Assembly (NCBI RefSeq): GCF_020400825.1
Contig: NZ_JAINVH010000008.1
Location: 62,001 to 126,000 of the forward strand
Source of the DNA: Streptomyces sp. HPF1205
GTDB lineage: Bacteria; Actinomycetota; Actinomycetes; Streptomycetales; Streptomycetaceae
Direction of reading: 5' to 3'
Length of the DNA stretch: 64,000 nt
Shown in pieces: positions 33,021 through 44,909 of this stretch; within the stretch, counting starts at the first letter, position 1; each line of letters begins with the position of its first letter. The position numbers and the translations under genes are program-made. A model generated the notes under the pieces. The model was not told the origin of the DNA. It did no database searches and saw only the letters and a list, made by a program, of their open reading frames with translations.

Positions 33021-34181
33021 GTGACATCAGAACTGTCAAACCGGTCGCCGGCGCCCCCGGGGACCGGCCCGCTGGCAGATGTGCGCGTCGTGGAACTGGC
33101 AGGCATCGGCCCCGGTCCGTTCGCCGCCATGCTGCTGGCGGACCTCGGCGCCGATGTCGTGCGGGTCGACCGGCCGGGCGGCCCCGGCCTGGGCGTCGAC
33201 CCGGCCTGCGACCTGACCAACCGCAACAAGCGGTCGGTCCTGGTCGACCTCAAGGCCGAGGACGGCGCCGAGGCGGTGCTGGACCTGGCCGCCCGGGCGG
33301 ACATCCTCATCGAGGGCTACCGGCCGGGTGTCGCCGAGCGCCTAGGTGTCGGCCCCGAAGCCTGCCTGGCGCGCAATCCCCGCCTCGTGTACGGGCGGAT
33401 GACCGGTTGGGGCCAGCACGGCCCCCTGGCCGCGAGCGCGGGCCACGACATCGGCTACATCGCCGTCACCGGCGCGCTGGGCATGACCGGCCCGGCGGCC
33501 GGACCGCCCGCGGCCCCCGCCAACCTGCTCGGCGACTACGCCGGCGGCTCCCTCTACCTGGTCACCGGACTGCTGGCCGCCCTGCACCACGCCCGCGCCC
33601 ACGGCGAGGGCCAGGTCGTGGACGCCGCCATCGTCGACGGCGCCGCCCACCTGGCCACGATGATCCACGCCATGCGGGCGGCCGGCGCCTGGCAGGACCG
33701 CCGCGCCGCCAACCTCCTGGACGGCGGCGCGCCCTTCTACGACGTCTACGAGACCGCCGACGGCGGCTGGATGGCGGTCGGGGCGCTGGAGCAGCGCTTC
33801 TACGACGAGTTCACCCGGCTGCTGGGCCTGGACGCCGAGGAGGCCGCGCTGCGGGCCGCGCCCGCGCGCTGGCCGGAGCTGCGGGCCGCGATCGGCGCCC
33901 GGTTCAGGACCCGCACCCGTAAGGAGTGGACCGGCGTGTTCAGCGGTACCGACGCCTGTGTGGCGCCCGTACTCTCGCTGGAAGAGGCTCCCGCGCACCC
34001 GCACCTCGCGGAGCGCGGCACCTTCGTCCGGGAAGGAGGGATCGTCCAGCCGGCCCCGGCACCGCGGTTCTCCGCCACTCCGACGGCCGTACGCCGCCCA
34101 CCCGCCCGTCCCGGCGAGCACGGCGCCGAAGTGGCCCGCGACTGGGCGCTGACCCCGCCGGGCAGTCCGGCGGCCACGTGA
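33021..34181 (+). CDS. CaiB/BaiF family CoA-transferase, alpha-methylacyl-CoA racemase type
   Basis: 386 residues. Family III CoA-transferase pattern: [44 protein letters not shown], and [14 protein letters not shown] followed by [16 protein letters not shown], where the Asp of GDYAGGS and the His of GHDI correspond to active-site residues of bacterial alpha-methylacyl-CoA racemase. It would invert the 2-methyl stereocentre of branched acyl-CoAs before beta-oxidation, which suits the two following genes. GTG 33021 fits a leaderless start; upstream starts have no support. (First block is at residues ~21-44.). Confidence 0.9.
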   Translation: MTSELSNRSPAPPGTGPLADVRVVELAGIGPGPFAAMLLADLGADVVRVDRPGGPGLGVDPACDLTNRNKRSVLVDLKAEDGAEAVLDLAARADILIEGYRPGVAERLGVGPEACLARNPRLVYGRMTGWGQHGPLAASAGHDIGYIAVTGALGMTGPAAGPPAAPANLLGDYAGGSLYLVTGLLAALHHARAHGEGQVVDAAIVDGAAHLATMIHAMRAAGAWQDRRAANLLDGGAPFYDVYETADGGWMAVGALEQRFYDEFTRLLGLDAEEAALRAAPARWPELRAAIGARFRTRTRKEWTGVFSGTDACVAPVLSLEEAPAHPHLAERGTFVREGGIVQPAPAPRFSATPTAVRRPPARPGEHGAEVARDWALTPPGSPAAT

Positions 34182-34338
34182 GGGCGACCGGCGCACCGCA
34201 CCGGCCGACGGGGAGCGCCGCCGTACGGCCCGCACCGTCCGGCCGCCGCCTGCCGCGCACCGGCCGCCTGCCCCGCGCCCGTCCCGTACCGCGAACCGAC
34301 CCCGGCCCCGCCCCGCACCCTCACCGAAAGGCACGACG

Positions 34339-35553
34339 TTGAGCACCGACGCCTACGTCTACGACGCCGTACGCACCCCGCGCGGGCGCGGCAAGGCGAA
34401 CGGATCACTGCACGCCACCAAGCCCATCGACCTGGTCGTCGGCCTCATCCACGAGGTCAGGCGCCGTCACCCCGGCCTCGACCCCGCGGCGATCGACGAC
34501 ATCGTGCTCGGGGTCGTCAGCCCGATCGGCGACCAGGGCTCCGACATCGCGCGGATCGCCGCCATTGCCGCGGGTCTGCCCGACACCGTGGCGGGAGTGC
34601 AGGAGAACCGCTTCTGCGCCTCGGGGCTGGAAGCCGTCAACCTCGCCGCCGCCAAGGTGCGCTCGGGGTGGGAGGACCTCGTCCTCGCGGGCGGAGTGGA
34701 ATCCATGTCGCGCGTCGCCATGGGCTCCGACGGCGGCGCCTGGGCGATGGACCCCATGACGTCGTACGAGACCGGCTTCGTCCCGCAGGGCGTCGGCGCC
34801 GACCTGATCGCCACCCTCGGCGGCTGGACGCGTCACGACGTCGACTCCTATGCGGCGCTCTCCCAGGAGCGAGCCGCGGAGGCCTGGAAGGAGAGCCGGT
34901 TCGGCCGGTCCGTGGTGCCGGTCACCGACCGCAACGGGCTGGTCGTCCTCGACCGCGACGAGCACATGCGCCCGGGCACCACGGCCGAGTCGCTCGCCGC
35001 CCTCAAGCCGTCCTTCGCCGACATCGGCGAACTGGGCGGCTTCGACGCCGTCGCGCTGCAGAAATACCACTGGGTGGAGAAGATCGACCACGTCCACCAC
35101 GCCGGCAACTCCTCCGGCATCGTGGACGGCGCCGCATTGGTCGTCATCGGCAACCGCGAGGTCGGCGAGCGCTACGGCCTGACCCCCAGGGCGCGGATCG
35201 TCTCCGCGGCCGTCTCGGGCTCCGAGCCGACCATCATGCTCACCGGCCCCGCCCCCGCGTCCCGCAAGGCACTGGCCAAGGCCGGCCTCACGGTGGACGA
35301 CCTCGACCTGATCGAGATGAACGAGGCGTTCGCCGCCGTCGTGCTGCGCTTCGCCGCCGACCTGGGCGTCGGCATCGACAAGGTCAACGTCAACGGCGGC
35401 GCCATCGCGCTCGGCCACCCCCTGGGCGCGACCGGCGCCATGCTGCTTGGCACCTTGGTGGACGAACTGGAGCGCCGCGACCAGCGGTACGGACTGGTCA
35501 CTCTGTGCGTCGGCGGCGGCATGGGCGTCGCCACCGTCGTCGAACGCCTCTGA
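34339..35553 (+). CDS. Acetyl-CoA C-acyltransferase (thiolase)
   Basis: 404 residues starting at TTG 34339, with GAAAGG 8 nt upstream. Thiolase hallmarks: [13 protein letters not shown] with the nucleophilic Cys near residue 93, [32 protein letters not shown] with the His, and [12 protein letters not shown] with the second Cys. It cleaves 3-ketoacyl-CoA in the last step of beta-oxidation. It lies between the racemase-type enzyme and the FadB-like fusion in one operon (157 and 40 bp gaps). Confidence 0.94.
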   Translation: MSTDAYVYDAVRTPRGRGKANGSLHATKPIDLVVGLIHEVRRRHPGLDPAAIDDIVLGVVSPIGDQGSDIARIAAIAAGLPDTVAGVQENRFCASGLEAVNLAAAKVRSGWEDLVLAGGVESMSRVAMGSDGGAWAMDPMTSYETGFVPQGVGADLIATLGGWTRHDVDSYAALSQERAAEAWKESRFGRSVVPVTDRNGLVVLDRDEHMRPGTTAESLAALKPSFADIGELGGFDAVALQKYHWVEKIDHVHHAGNSSGIVDGAALVVIGNREVGERYGLTPRARIVSAAVSGSEPTIMLTGPAPASRKALAKAGLTVDDLDLIEMNEAFAAVVLRFAADLGVGIDKVNVNGGAIALGHPLGATGAMLLGTLVDELERRDQRYGLVTLCVGGGMGVATVVERL

Positions 35554-35593
35554 CGTCCCGCCCCCTTCAACGGATCCAACGGAGCCGACCACC

Positions 35594-37798
35594 ATGAGCG
35601 AGTCCACCACCATCCGCTGGGAGCAGGACGCCGACGGCATCGTCACCCTCGTCCTGGACGACCCCGGCCAGTCGGCCAACACCATGAACGCCGCGTTCGC
35701 CGACTCCCTCGACGCCACCCTCGACCGTCTGGAGGCCGAACTCGACTCCGTGCGCGGGGTGATCGTCACCTCCGCCAAGAAGACTTTCTTCGCCGGCGGC
35801 GACCTGCGCGAGCTCATCCGCGCCACTCCCGGCGACGCCGAGCGTGTCTTCGCCGGCTCGATGCGCGTCAAGCGCCGCCTGCGCCGCCTGGAGACCCTCG
35901 GCAAGCCGGTCGTCGCGGCCATCAACGGCGCCGCCCTGGGAGGCGGCTACGAGATCGCCCTCGCCTGCCACCACCGCATCGCGCTCGACGCGCCCGAGGT
36001 GAAGATCGGCCTGCCCGAGGTCACCCTCGGCCTGCTGCCAGGGGGCGGCGGTGTCGTCCGCACGGTAAGGCTGCTGGGCATCTCCGACGCCCTGCTGAAG
36101 GTCCTCCTGCAAGGGCGGCAGTACGACGCCCGGCGCGCCCTGGAGGCGGGGCTGATCCACGAGGTGGCCCCCGGCCGCGACGCGATGCTCGCCGCCGCCA
36201 GGGCCTTCATCGAGGCCAACCCGCAGGCGCGGCAGCCCTGGGACGTCCCCGGTCACCGGATTCCCGGCGGCACCCCCAAGAGCCCGTCCTTCGCCGCCAA
36301 CCTGCCCGCCTTCCCGGCCAACCTGCGCAAGCAGCTCGCCGGCGCCCCCTACCCGGCGCCGCGCAACATCCTGGCCGCGGCCGTCGAGGGCTCCCAGGTG
36401 GACATCGACAACGCCACCGTCATCGAGGCCCGCTACTTCACCGAGCTGGTCTGCGGCCGCACCTCGAAGAACATGATCCAGGGCTTCTTCTTCGACATGC
36501 GGGCCGTCAACTCCGGGGCCCGCCGCCCCACCGGGGTGCCCGCGCGCCAGGTCACCAGGGTCGCCGTGCTCGGCGCGGGCATGATGGGCGCGGGCATCGC
36601 CTACGCCTGCGCGCGGGCCGGGATCGACGTCGTCCTCAAGGACGTCTCCCTGGAGGCGGCCGAGCGCGGCAAGGCGTACTCCGCCCGACTGCTCGACAAG
36701 GCGCTCGCCAAGGGCCGCACCACCCCCGAGAAGCGCGACGCGCTGCTGGCCCGGATCACCCCAACCGCCGACCCGGCCGGGCTCACGGGCTGCGACGCCG
36801 TCATTGAGGCGGTCTTCGAGGACCCCGCTCTGAAGCACAAGGTGTTCCAGGAGATCGAGGACGTGGTGGCGCCCGACGCCCTGCTGTGCTCCAACACCTC
36901 CACCCTGCCCATCAGCATGCTCGCCGAGGGCGTCCGGCGCGGCCAGGACTTCGTCGGCCTGCACTTCTTCTCGCCGGTCGACAAGATGCCGCTGGTGGAG
37001 ATCGTCCGCGGCGAGCGCACCGGCGACGAGGCGCTGGCCCGCGCCTTCGACCTGGTCCGGCAGATCCGCAAGACCCCCGTCGTCGTCAACGACTCGCGCG
37101 GCTTCTTCACCTCACGGGTCATCGGCCGCTTCATCGAGGAGGGGGTGGCGATGGTCGGCGAGGGCATCAGCGCCGCCTCCGTCGAACAGGCCGCCGCCCA
37201 GGCCGGTTACCCCGCCAAGGTGCTCGCCCTGGTCGACGAACTCACCCTCACCCTGCCGCGCAGGATCCGCCTCGAAGCCCGTGAGGCCGTCGAGGCGTCC
37301 GGCGGCGTCTGGCGGCCGCACCCGGCCGAGCAGGTCATCGACCGCATGATCGACGAGTTCGGCCGCCCCGGCCGCAGCGGCGGGGCCGGCTTCTACGAGT
37401 ACGAGGACGGCCGCCGCACCCGCCTGTGGCCGGGTCTGGCCGAGCACTTCGGCGCGCCCGCCGACCGCGCCCCCGGGGACCGCGGCGGAAAGCCGGCGGT
37501 CGACGTCCCGCTGCGCGACATGCAGGAGCGGATGCTGTTCGCCGAGTCCCTGGACGCGGTGCGGCTGCTGGAGGAGGGCGTCCTCACTTCCGTCGCCGAC
37601 GCCAACGTCGGTTCGCTGCTGGGCATCGGCTTCCCGGCGTGGACCGGCGGCGTGCTGCAGTACATCAACGGCTACGAGGGCGGCCCCGCCGGATTCGTCG
37701 AGCGGGCCAGGCAGCTCGCGGCGGCGTACGGGGAGCGGTTCGCGCCGCCGCCGCTGCTGGTGGAGAAGGCCGAGAAGGGGGAGCGGTTCGCGGACTGA
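35594..37798 (+). CDS. FadB-like enoyl-CoA hydratase/3-hydroxyacyl-CoA dehydrogenase fusion
   Basis: 734 residues. The N-terminal hydratase domain has [11 protein letters not shown] and [17 protein letters not shown] (oxyanion hole) and [17 protein letters not shown] with the catalytic Glu region. From ~315 the NAD-binding dehydrogenase begins with [21 protein letters not shown], followed by [12 protein letters not shown] and [17 protein letters not shown] with the catalytic His. Two C-terminal helical domains follow. It performs two successive steps of beta-oxidation; the thiolase upstream does the third. ATG 35594 is preceded by GGAGCC. Confidence 0.95.
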   Translation: MSESTTIRWEQDADGIVTLVLDDPGQSANTMNAAFADSLDATLDRLEAELDSVRGVIVTSAKKTFFAGGDLRELIRATPGDAERVFAGSMRVKRRLRRLETLGKPVVAAINGAALGGGYEIALACHHRIALDAPEVKIGLPEVTLGLLPGGGGVVRTVRLLGISDALLKVLLQGRQYDARRALEAGLIHEVAPGRDAMLAAARAFIEANPQARQPWDVPGHRIPGGTPKSPSFAANLPAFPANLRKQLAGAPYPAPRNILAAAVEGSQVDIDNATVIEARYFTELVCGRTSKNMIQGFFFDMRAVNSGARRPTGVPARQVTRVAVLGAGMMGAGIAYACARAGIDVVLKDVSLEAAERGKAYSARLLDKALAKGRTTPEKRDALLARITPTADPAGLTGCDAVIEAVFEDPALKHKVFQEIEDVVAPDALLCSNTSTLPISMLAEGVRRGQDFVGLHFFSPVDKMPLVEIVRGERTGDEALARAFDLVRQIRKTPVVVNDSRGFFTSRVIGRFIEEGVAMVGEGISAASVEQAAAQAGYPAKVLALVDELTLTLPRRIRLEAREAVEASGGVWRPHPAEQVIDRMIDEFGRPGRSGGAGFYEYEDGRRTRLWPGLAEHFGAPADRAPGDRGGKPAVDVPLRDMQERMLFAESLDAVRLLEEGVLTSVADANVGSLLGIGFPAWTGGVLQYINGYEGGPAGFVERARQLAAAYGERFAPPPLLVEKAEKGERFAD

Positions 37799-37816
37799 GG
37801 CAGCGCCCGCTCGGGC

Positions 37817-38010
37817 GCAAGGTCGCGGGTCCGGTCGCCCAGGCGGAAGGTTGCGGGTCGCGGCACGCGCAAGGCCGCGGGTCCTGTCAGGCGCAATAGT
37901 GCGGGTTCCGTCAGGTGGAAGGGGCGAGGTTCCGTCAGGGGGAAGGGTGAGGTTCCGTCAGGCGGAGGGGTGAGGTCCCGTCAGGCGGAAGGTTGCGGGC
38001 CCGGTCCTTC
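37817..38010. repeat. Eight-copy degenerate 24-bp tandem repeat at the merR 3' end
   Basis: Units of 23-28 bp start at 37817, 37845, 37869, 37893, 37917, 37941, 37964 and 37987. The core of each is GGAAGG-N2-GCGGGTCCGTCAGG with variation. The last two copies encode the final residues and stop codon of the MerR-type regulator (read on the minus strand as PGPQPSA-stop), so the array looks like reiteration of the 3' end of that gene into the gap after the FadB-like gene. Confidence 0.85.
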
Positions 38011-38694
38011 GACGGGCCAGGCCCGCACCTCGTCCTTGAGCGACCGCTGGAAGGTGGTCACCAGCGCCTGCACGACCAGGGGCTGCATCTGCGCGGACAG
38101 CGCGCGCATCTGCGCCGGGCGGTCCGGCTCCCACACCTCGTCCAAGAAGATGCGGCTGATCTCCCGCGCGGCGGCTCTGGCGTGCTCCAGCATCACCTCA
38201 CGGGCCGCCAGGAGGGCGTCCACCGGGATCGGCATGTCCAGCAGCCGGATCCCGAGGTGGAGGGTGCCGGGATCCACCCGGAAGGCGTCCGGGTCGGCGG
38301 TGCGCTCAAGGACGTCCGCCGCGGCCAGCCGGTCGATGTCGGCGTCCGTCAGCGGGCGGCCCGCCCTGCGCTCCAGCTTCTCCCGGTCGATGTCCTCCAC
38401 TCCCTCCGGCAGCCAGGACGCCACCAGGGCGCGGTGGATCGCGAGGTCGTGCGCGCTGATGTCGTCGGGGAGCTGCTGCAGATAGCGCTCGATCGCGGCC
38501 AGGGTGAGCCCCTGGTGCTGCAACTCGCCGATCAGGGAGAGCCGGGACAGGTGCTCGGGTCCGTACCGGCCGATCCGGCGCGGGCCGATGGCGGGCGGCG
38601 GCAGCAGGCCGCGGGCGCTGTAGAAGCGGACGGTGCGTACCGTCACCCCGGCGCGGGCGGCCAGCTCGTCGATGGTGAGACCGGTCTGGGGCAC
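37981..38694 (-). CDS. MerR-family transcriptional regulator
   Basis: 237 residues. LTIDELAARAGVTVRTVRFYSARGLLPPP is the winged HTH, with RRIGRYGPEHLSRLSLIGELQHQGLTLAAI as wing and helix. The long C-terminal part (~150 residues, LERRAGRPLTDADIDRLAAADVLE, then VLEHARAAAREISRIFLDEVW) is a MerR subgroup seen with fatty-acid/acyl-CoA genes. It is convergent with the acyl-CoA operon and may regulate it. Two starts are possible: ATG 38745 and GTG 38694; I prefer GTG because GATACT lies 6 nt upstream of it, consistent with a leaderless transcript. (Blocks are at residues ~6-34, 36-65, 100-125.). Confidence 0.8.
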   Translation of the reverse strand: MPQTGLTIDELAARAGVTVRTVRFYSARGLLPPPAIGPRRIGRYGPEHLSRLSLIGELQHQGLTLAAIERYLQQLPDDISAHDLAIHRALVASWLPEGVEDIDREKLERRAGRPLTDADIDRLAAADVLERTADPDAFRVDPGTLHLGIRLLDMPIPVDALLAAREVMLEHARAAAREISRIFLDEVWEPDRPAQMRALSAQMQPLVVQALVTTFQRSLKDEVRAWPVEGPGPQPSA

Positions 38695-38773
38695 CGCAAC
38701 AGTATCGCTGTGCCACCAGCGCTGTGAGAAGGTCCGGCCGGGCATCGCGGCCGGCTGCCTCTACGCTGACCTG

Positions 38774-40219
38774 GTGCGCCTTCGTCCGCCCCGCTCGCCG
38801 CTGCCGCTGTCCGTGCCCGCGCTGGCCCGGGCGGCCATGCCGGTGCTGCTGCTCGCCTGCTGCCTGTCGTGCTCCAGCGGCGGCGCGGTCGCCTCGGGCG
38901 CCCCCGACGGCGCGCCCGGCGTGGGGGACCGGCTGCTGCCCGAGGCGGGCAACGGCGGCTACGACGTGTCCCACTACGGTCTCGACCTGTCCTACGACCC
39001 CGTCGGCGGCCGGCTCAGCGGCACCGCCGTGGTCAGCGCCACCGCCACGCAGTCCGTGAGCCGGTTCGACCTGGACCTGTCCGGCCTGACGGTCGGGGCG
39101 GTCACGGTGGACGGCAGACCGGCCAAGTTCCGCAGGTTCGGCACGGAGCTGACGGTGCAGCCGGCCCGGCAGCTCACCCGCGGCGACCGCTTCCAGGCCA
39201 CCGTGACGTACGCGGGCGTACCCCAGCTGCTCACGGACGCGGACGGTTCCCACGAGGGCTGGTTCCGTACCGACGACGGCGCCCTGGCGCTGGGCGAGCC
39301 GGTCGGTTCCATGGCGTGGTTCCCGGGCAACGACCACCCCTCGGACAAGGCCGCGTACGACATCACGGTGTCCGTGCCCGCCGGACTGTCCGTGGTCTCC
39401 AACGGCGAACTGGCCGGCACCACCACCGCCGGCGGCCGTACCGCCTTCCACTGGCGCGTCACCGCCCCCATGGCCACCTACCTGGCGACGGTCGGCATCG
39501 GGCACTACGACGTCACCCGAGGCCGCACGAGGAGCGGAGTGCCGCTGTACGAGGCCGTGGATCCGCGCTCCGACGACCCGCGGACAGCGGCCGCCGTCAA
39601 GCGGCTGCCGGAGATCCTCGACTGGGAGAGCACGCTTTTCGGGCCCTACCCGTTCGCCTCCTCGGGCGTCGTCGTGGACCACCTGCCGCGCGGCCTGGGC
39701 GGCTACGCCCTGGAGACGCAGAACCGGCCGTCCTTCCCCGGCGACTCCGGTCCGCCCGCCGTACAGCTCGACACCCTTGTGCACGAGCTGTCCCACCAGT
39801 GGTTCGGGGACTGGGTCACCCCCGCCTCCTGGCAGGACATCTGGCTCAACGAGGGCTTCGCCACCTACGCCGAGTGGCTGTGGACGCAGCACGAGGGCGG
39901 CACCTCCGTCGACCGCAGCGCCGCCGACGCCTTCGCCGCCGAGGCCACGTGGGCCTTCCCGCCGGCCGCGCCGCCCTCGGCGGCCGAACTGTTCGCCGCG
40001 CCTGTGTACTCCCGCGGCGCCCTGGTCCTGTACGAACTGCGCCGCGCCATGGGCGACCGCGCCTTCTCCACCTTGTTGCGCACCTGGCCCGCGGCCCATG
40101 CGGGCGGCACCGCGGACACCGCGGACTTCACCGCGTTCGCCCAGCGGCTGACCACGCACGATCTGACCCCGCTCCTGCGCACGTGGCTGTACGGCAAGGC
40201 CAAACCGGCCCACCTGTGA
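38774..40219 (+). CDS. M1-family zinc aminopeptidase lipoprotein
   Basis: 481 residues. The signal sequence MPVLLLACCLSC contains a lipobox (LLAC), so the enzyme is probably a surface lipoprotein. The M1 catalytic centre LVHELSHQWFGDWVTPASWQ then IWLNEGFATYAEW gives HExxH-x18-E. It lacks the usual long C-terminal domain of 850-residue aminopeptidase N, ending after ~480 residues as in short actinobacterial forms. It trims N-terminal residues from exogenous peptides. GTG 38774 follows TACGCT by 6 nt with no ribosome site; a leaderless start is possible. Confidence 0.9.
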   Translation: MRLRPPRSPLPLSVPALARAAMPVLLLACCLSCSSGGAVASGAPDGAPGVGDRLLPEAGNGGYDVSHYGLDLSYDPVGGRLSGTAVVSATATQSVSRFDLDLSGLTVGAVTVDGRPAKFRRFGTELTVQPARQLTRGDRFQATVTYAGVPQLLTDADGSHEGWFRTDDGALALGEPVGSMAWFPGNDHPSDKAAYDITVSVPAGLSVVSNGELAGTTTAGGRTAFHWRVTAPMATYLATVGIGHYDVTRGRTRSGVPLYEAVDPRSDDPRTAAAVKRLPEILDWESTLFGPYPFASSGVVVDHLPRGLGGYALETQNRPSFPGDSGPPAVQLDTLVHELSHQWFGDWVTPASWQDIWLNEGFATYAEWLWTQHEGGTSVDRSAADAFAAEATWAFPPAAPPSAAELFAAPVYSRGALVLYELRRAMGDRAFSTLLRTWPAAHAGGTADTADFTAFAQRLTTHDLTPLLRTWLYGKAKPAHL

Positions 40220-40300
40220 CCTGCCGCAGCACCTATGCGGCGGGTGAAGCGCGCCGGAAAACCGGAGGAGGGCGCCGCGACCGGCTGCAAGGATGACGCC

Positions 40301-40816
40301 GTGACGACGACACCGATGCCCGGCGTGTGGACCGCGCTGCCGCACCCCGTCTCCGCACCCGAGTCCGCGGCACTGCTGCGCCGCTACTACAGCGAGCTGA
40401 TAGTCCGGTACCACGGGCGCCCGACCGACGAGGCGGAGGTCTCGGCCGTCCTCGCCGAGGAGCCCAGCGACGACCTGACGCCGCCCACCGGGCAGTTCCT
40501 GGTCGCCCGCCGAGCCGGAGAACCGGCCGGCTGCGCGGGCGTCCGCGTCCTCGACGCCTCCACCGTCGAGCTGACCAGGATGTACGTGGCGCCCGAGGCC
40601 CGCGGCCAGGGCGCCGCCGGACTGCTCATCGCGGCGGCCGAACGGCTCGCCCGCGACACCTTCGGCGCCGCGGCCATCCGCCTGGACACCCGCAAGGACC
40701 TGGTCGAGGCCCGCGCCCTGTACGCCAAACACGGCTACACCGAGATCCCGGCCTACAACGACAGCAAGTACGCCGACCACTGGTTCGAGAAGAAACTGGT
40801 CCGCCCGGCGCCATGA
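40301..40816 (+). CDS. GNAT-family N-acetyltransferase
   Basis: 171 residues from GTG 40301 with AAGGA upstream. The acetyl-CoA loop is seen in LTRMYVAPEARGQGAAGLLI, and the C-terminal VEARALYAKHGYTEIPAYND is the typical last strand pair. It should transfer an acetyl group to an amine; the substrate is unknown. The gap to the tex gene is short (106 bp) but contains its own -10 (GATAAT at 40879-40884). Confidence 0.88.
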   Translation: MTTTPMPGVWTALPHPVSAPESAALLRRYYSELIVRYHGRPTDEAEVSAVLAEEPSDDLTPPTGQFLVARRAGEPAGCAGVRVLDASTVELTRMYVAPEARGQGAAGLLIAAAERLARDTFGAAAIRLDTRKDLVEARALYAKHGYTEIPAYNDSKYADHWFEKKLVRPAP

Positions 40817-40922
40817 GCCTCGCCGCACCGGACGCACGTACGGGGCCACGCCTGGCCGGAACGCGCCGGACCCACCTGGATAATGCGTTCAGGAGTCCAG
40901 CGAAGGAAGCGGGTTCAGCATC

Positions 40923-43289
<2,367 letters not shown>

Positions 43290-43387
43290 CCGCGCCGCCG
43301 GGAGGGAACCGGGGTGGTCCGCGGCGCGTTCCACTGGGTAGTGAACGGTGAGGGCGCGGCGCTGGCCGCCCTGGACGGAGGCGGGGC

Positions 43388-43570
43388 ATGTCGAATCGAA
43401 CGAAGATCGCCATCGGCGGCGTGGTGGCGGGCCTGATCCTGCTGCACTGGATCCCCCTGTGGGTCTTCTTCCTGATCATCGTCGGCATCCCGGTCGCCGC
43501 CTACCTCGCGCTCGACCCCTCGCAGCGGCGCAGGCTGCGCCGCGTGAGCCGGCGGCAAATAGGTCGCTGA
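43388..43570 (+). CDS. 60-residue small membrane protein
   Basis: ATG 43388 with GGAGGCGGG upstream. Two adjoining hydrophobic segments (IAIGGVVAGLILLHWIPLW and VFFLIIVGIPVAAYLAL) then a basic tail RRRLRRVSRRQIGR, suggesting two membrane helices with a cytosolic cationic end. Found by pattern in many streptomycetes; function unknown. Confidence 0.72.
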   Translation: MSNRTKIAIGGVVAGLILLHWIPLWVFFLIIVGIPVAAYLALDPSQRRRLRRVSRRQIGR

Positions 43571-43634
43571 GCAGGCGGGGCCCCGGATAGGGTGCCGGTG
43601 CGGTCAGGGCATCCGATCGAAGGGAACTGCCTTC

Positions 43635-44180
43635 ATGAACGGCGGTACGGTCGTCGCTGTGAGCCGCGACGCCACACACCGGTTCAGCAAGATCAATCAG
43701 GACGGGATCAGGCTGCTCGCCGGCCTGGGCGTCGAGGGCGACGCCCACTTGGGCGTCACGGTCCAGCACCTCTCCCGTGTCGCGCAGGACCCCACGCAGC
43801 CCAATCTGCGCCAGGTCCACCTCATGCACGCCGAGCTCTTCGACGAGCTGCGCACGGTTGGATACGAGGTGGCCCCCGGCGACCTGGGGGAAAACGTCAC
43901 GACCCGCGGCCTGGACCTGCTGGGCCTGCCCGTGGGCACCCGGTTGCGCCTCGGCGCGGAAGCACTCGTGGAGATCACCGGGCTTCGCAACCCCTGCCTG
44001 CAGATCGACAGGTTCCGCACGGGTCTGCTCAAGCACGTCGTGGGCCGTGACGAGGCGGGGGACATCGTCCGCAAGGGCGGCATCATGGGCATCGTCCTGG
44101 AGGGCGGGGAGGTGCGCCCGGGCGATGCCGTCCTCGCCGAGCTCCCGGCCCCGCCGCACCGCCCGCTGGACAGGGTCTGA
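43635..44180 (+). CDS. MOSC-domain protein
   Basis: 181 residues. The MOSC pattern is clear: LGVEGDAHLGVTVQH near the start, VHLMHAELFDELR, APGDLGENVTTRGLDLLGLP and EITGLRNPCLQIDRF with the conserved Cys. MOSC domains bind molybdenum cofactor or carry sulfur; stand-alone members often reduce N-hydroxylated compounds or act in metal-sulfur chemistry. ATG 43635 is preceded by GAAGGGAAC. It is followed after 6 nt by the NADAR gene. Confidence 0.88.
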   Translation: MNGGTVVAVSRDATHRFSKINQDGIRLLAGLGVEGDAHLGVTVQHLSRVAQDPTQPNLRQVHLMHAELFDELRTVGYEVAPGDLGENVTTRGLDLLGLPVGTRLRLGAEALVEITGLRNPCLQIDRFRTGLLKHVVGRDEAGDIVRKGGIMGIVLEGGEVRPGDAVLAELPAPPHRPLDRV

Positions 44181-44186
44181 CCTGCC

Positions 44187-44765
44187 ATGACCGAGACCGG
44201 GCCGGCGCCGTCCGCGGCGCGCAGCGTGGCGGACCTGCTCGTGTCCGCCGAGGGCGGCGCGCGGGTGAGGTACCTGCACTTCTGGGGCCACCGGCCCCGG
44301 CGCGACGGCGGCGTCGGCCCGGGCTGCCTGAGCCAGTGGTGGCCGGCCCCCTTCTCGGTGGACGGCATCCGCTACGCCACCGCAGAGCACTGGATGATGG
44401 CCGGCAAGGCCCGCCTGTTCGGCGACCAGGAGGCCGAGCGGCGGGTGCTCGCCGCGGTCCACCCCGGTGATGCCAAGTCCGCCGGCCGCACCGTGCGCGG
44501 GTTCGACGAGGACATCTGGGCGCGCGCCCGGTTCGAGATCGTCACCGAGGGCGCTGTCCACAAGTTCGGCCGGCACCCGGACCTTCGGCGCTTCCTGCTG
44601 GGCACCGGCGGCCGTGTCCTGGTGGAGGCCAGTCCCGTCGACCGGGTCTGGGGCATCGGCCTGGCCGCCGGCGACCCCGGCGCCGACGACCCCGCGGCGT
44701 GGCGCGGCCTCAACCTGCTGGGCTTCGCCCTGATGGAGGCCAGGAGCCGGCTGGCCGCCGCATGA
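44187..44765 (+). CDS. NADAR (YbiA/DUF1768) family N-glycosidase-like protein
   Basis: 192 residues. FWGHRPRRDGGVGPGCLSQWWPAPFSVDG, TAEHWMMAGKARLF, FDEDIWARARFEIV and LVEASPVDRVWGIGLA are the diagnostic NADAR blocks, including the active-site Glu/Trp pair. NADAR proteins cleave N-glycosidic bonds of riboflavin-pathway intermediates or remove ADP-ribose from nucleobases, which links them to riboflavin quality control or anti-phage nucleic-acid ADP-ribosylation. No DarT or other ADP-ribosyltransferase is adjacent, so a metabolic role is more likely. Coupled to the MOSC gene. (First block is at residues ~32-60.). Confidence 0.88.
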   Translation: MTETGPAPSAARSVADLLVSAEGGARVRYLHFWGHRPRRDGGVGPGCLSQWWPAPFSVDGIRYATAEHWMMAGKARLFGDQEAERRVLAAVHPGDAKSAGRTVRGFDEDIWARARFEIVTEGAVHKFGRHPDLRRFLLGTGGRVLVEASPVDRVWGIGLAAGDPGADDPAAWRGLNLLGFALMEARSRLAAA

Positions 44766-44909
44766 CGGGCGCCGGGCCGCTCAGGGGCACCGTCCCCTTC
44801 GAGCGCCCCGGCGCGGCCCTCAAGGGCGTGCGGCTGACGGGGGACCGGCGACCTTAGGCTGGTTCCTGGGGCACGCACGGCCCCGCCGGACTCGGGAAGG
44901 GCGCACGGC

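Noticed and set aside
37817..38010. CRISPR or integration site from the 24-bp tandem array
   Set aside because: Units are directly adjacent with no spacers and clearly derive from the merR coding end.
44187..44765. NADAR gene as part of an anti-phage defence island
   Set aside because: No DarT-like toxin, nuclease, transposase or other defence gene is near; neighbours are housekeeping enzymes.
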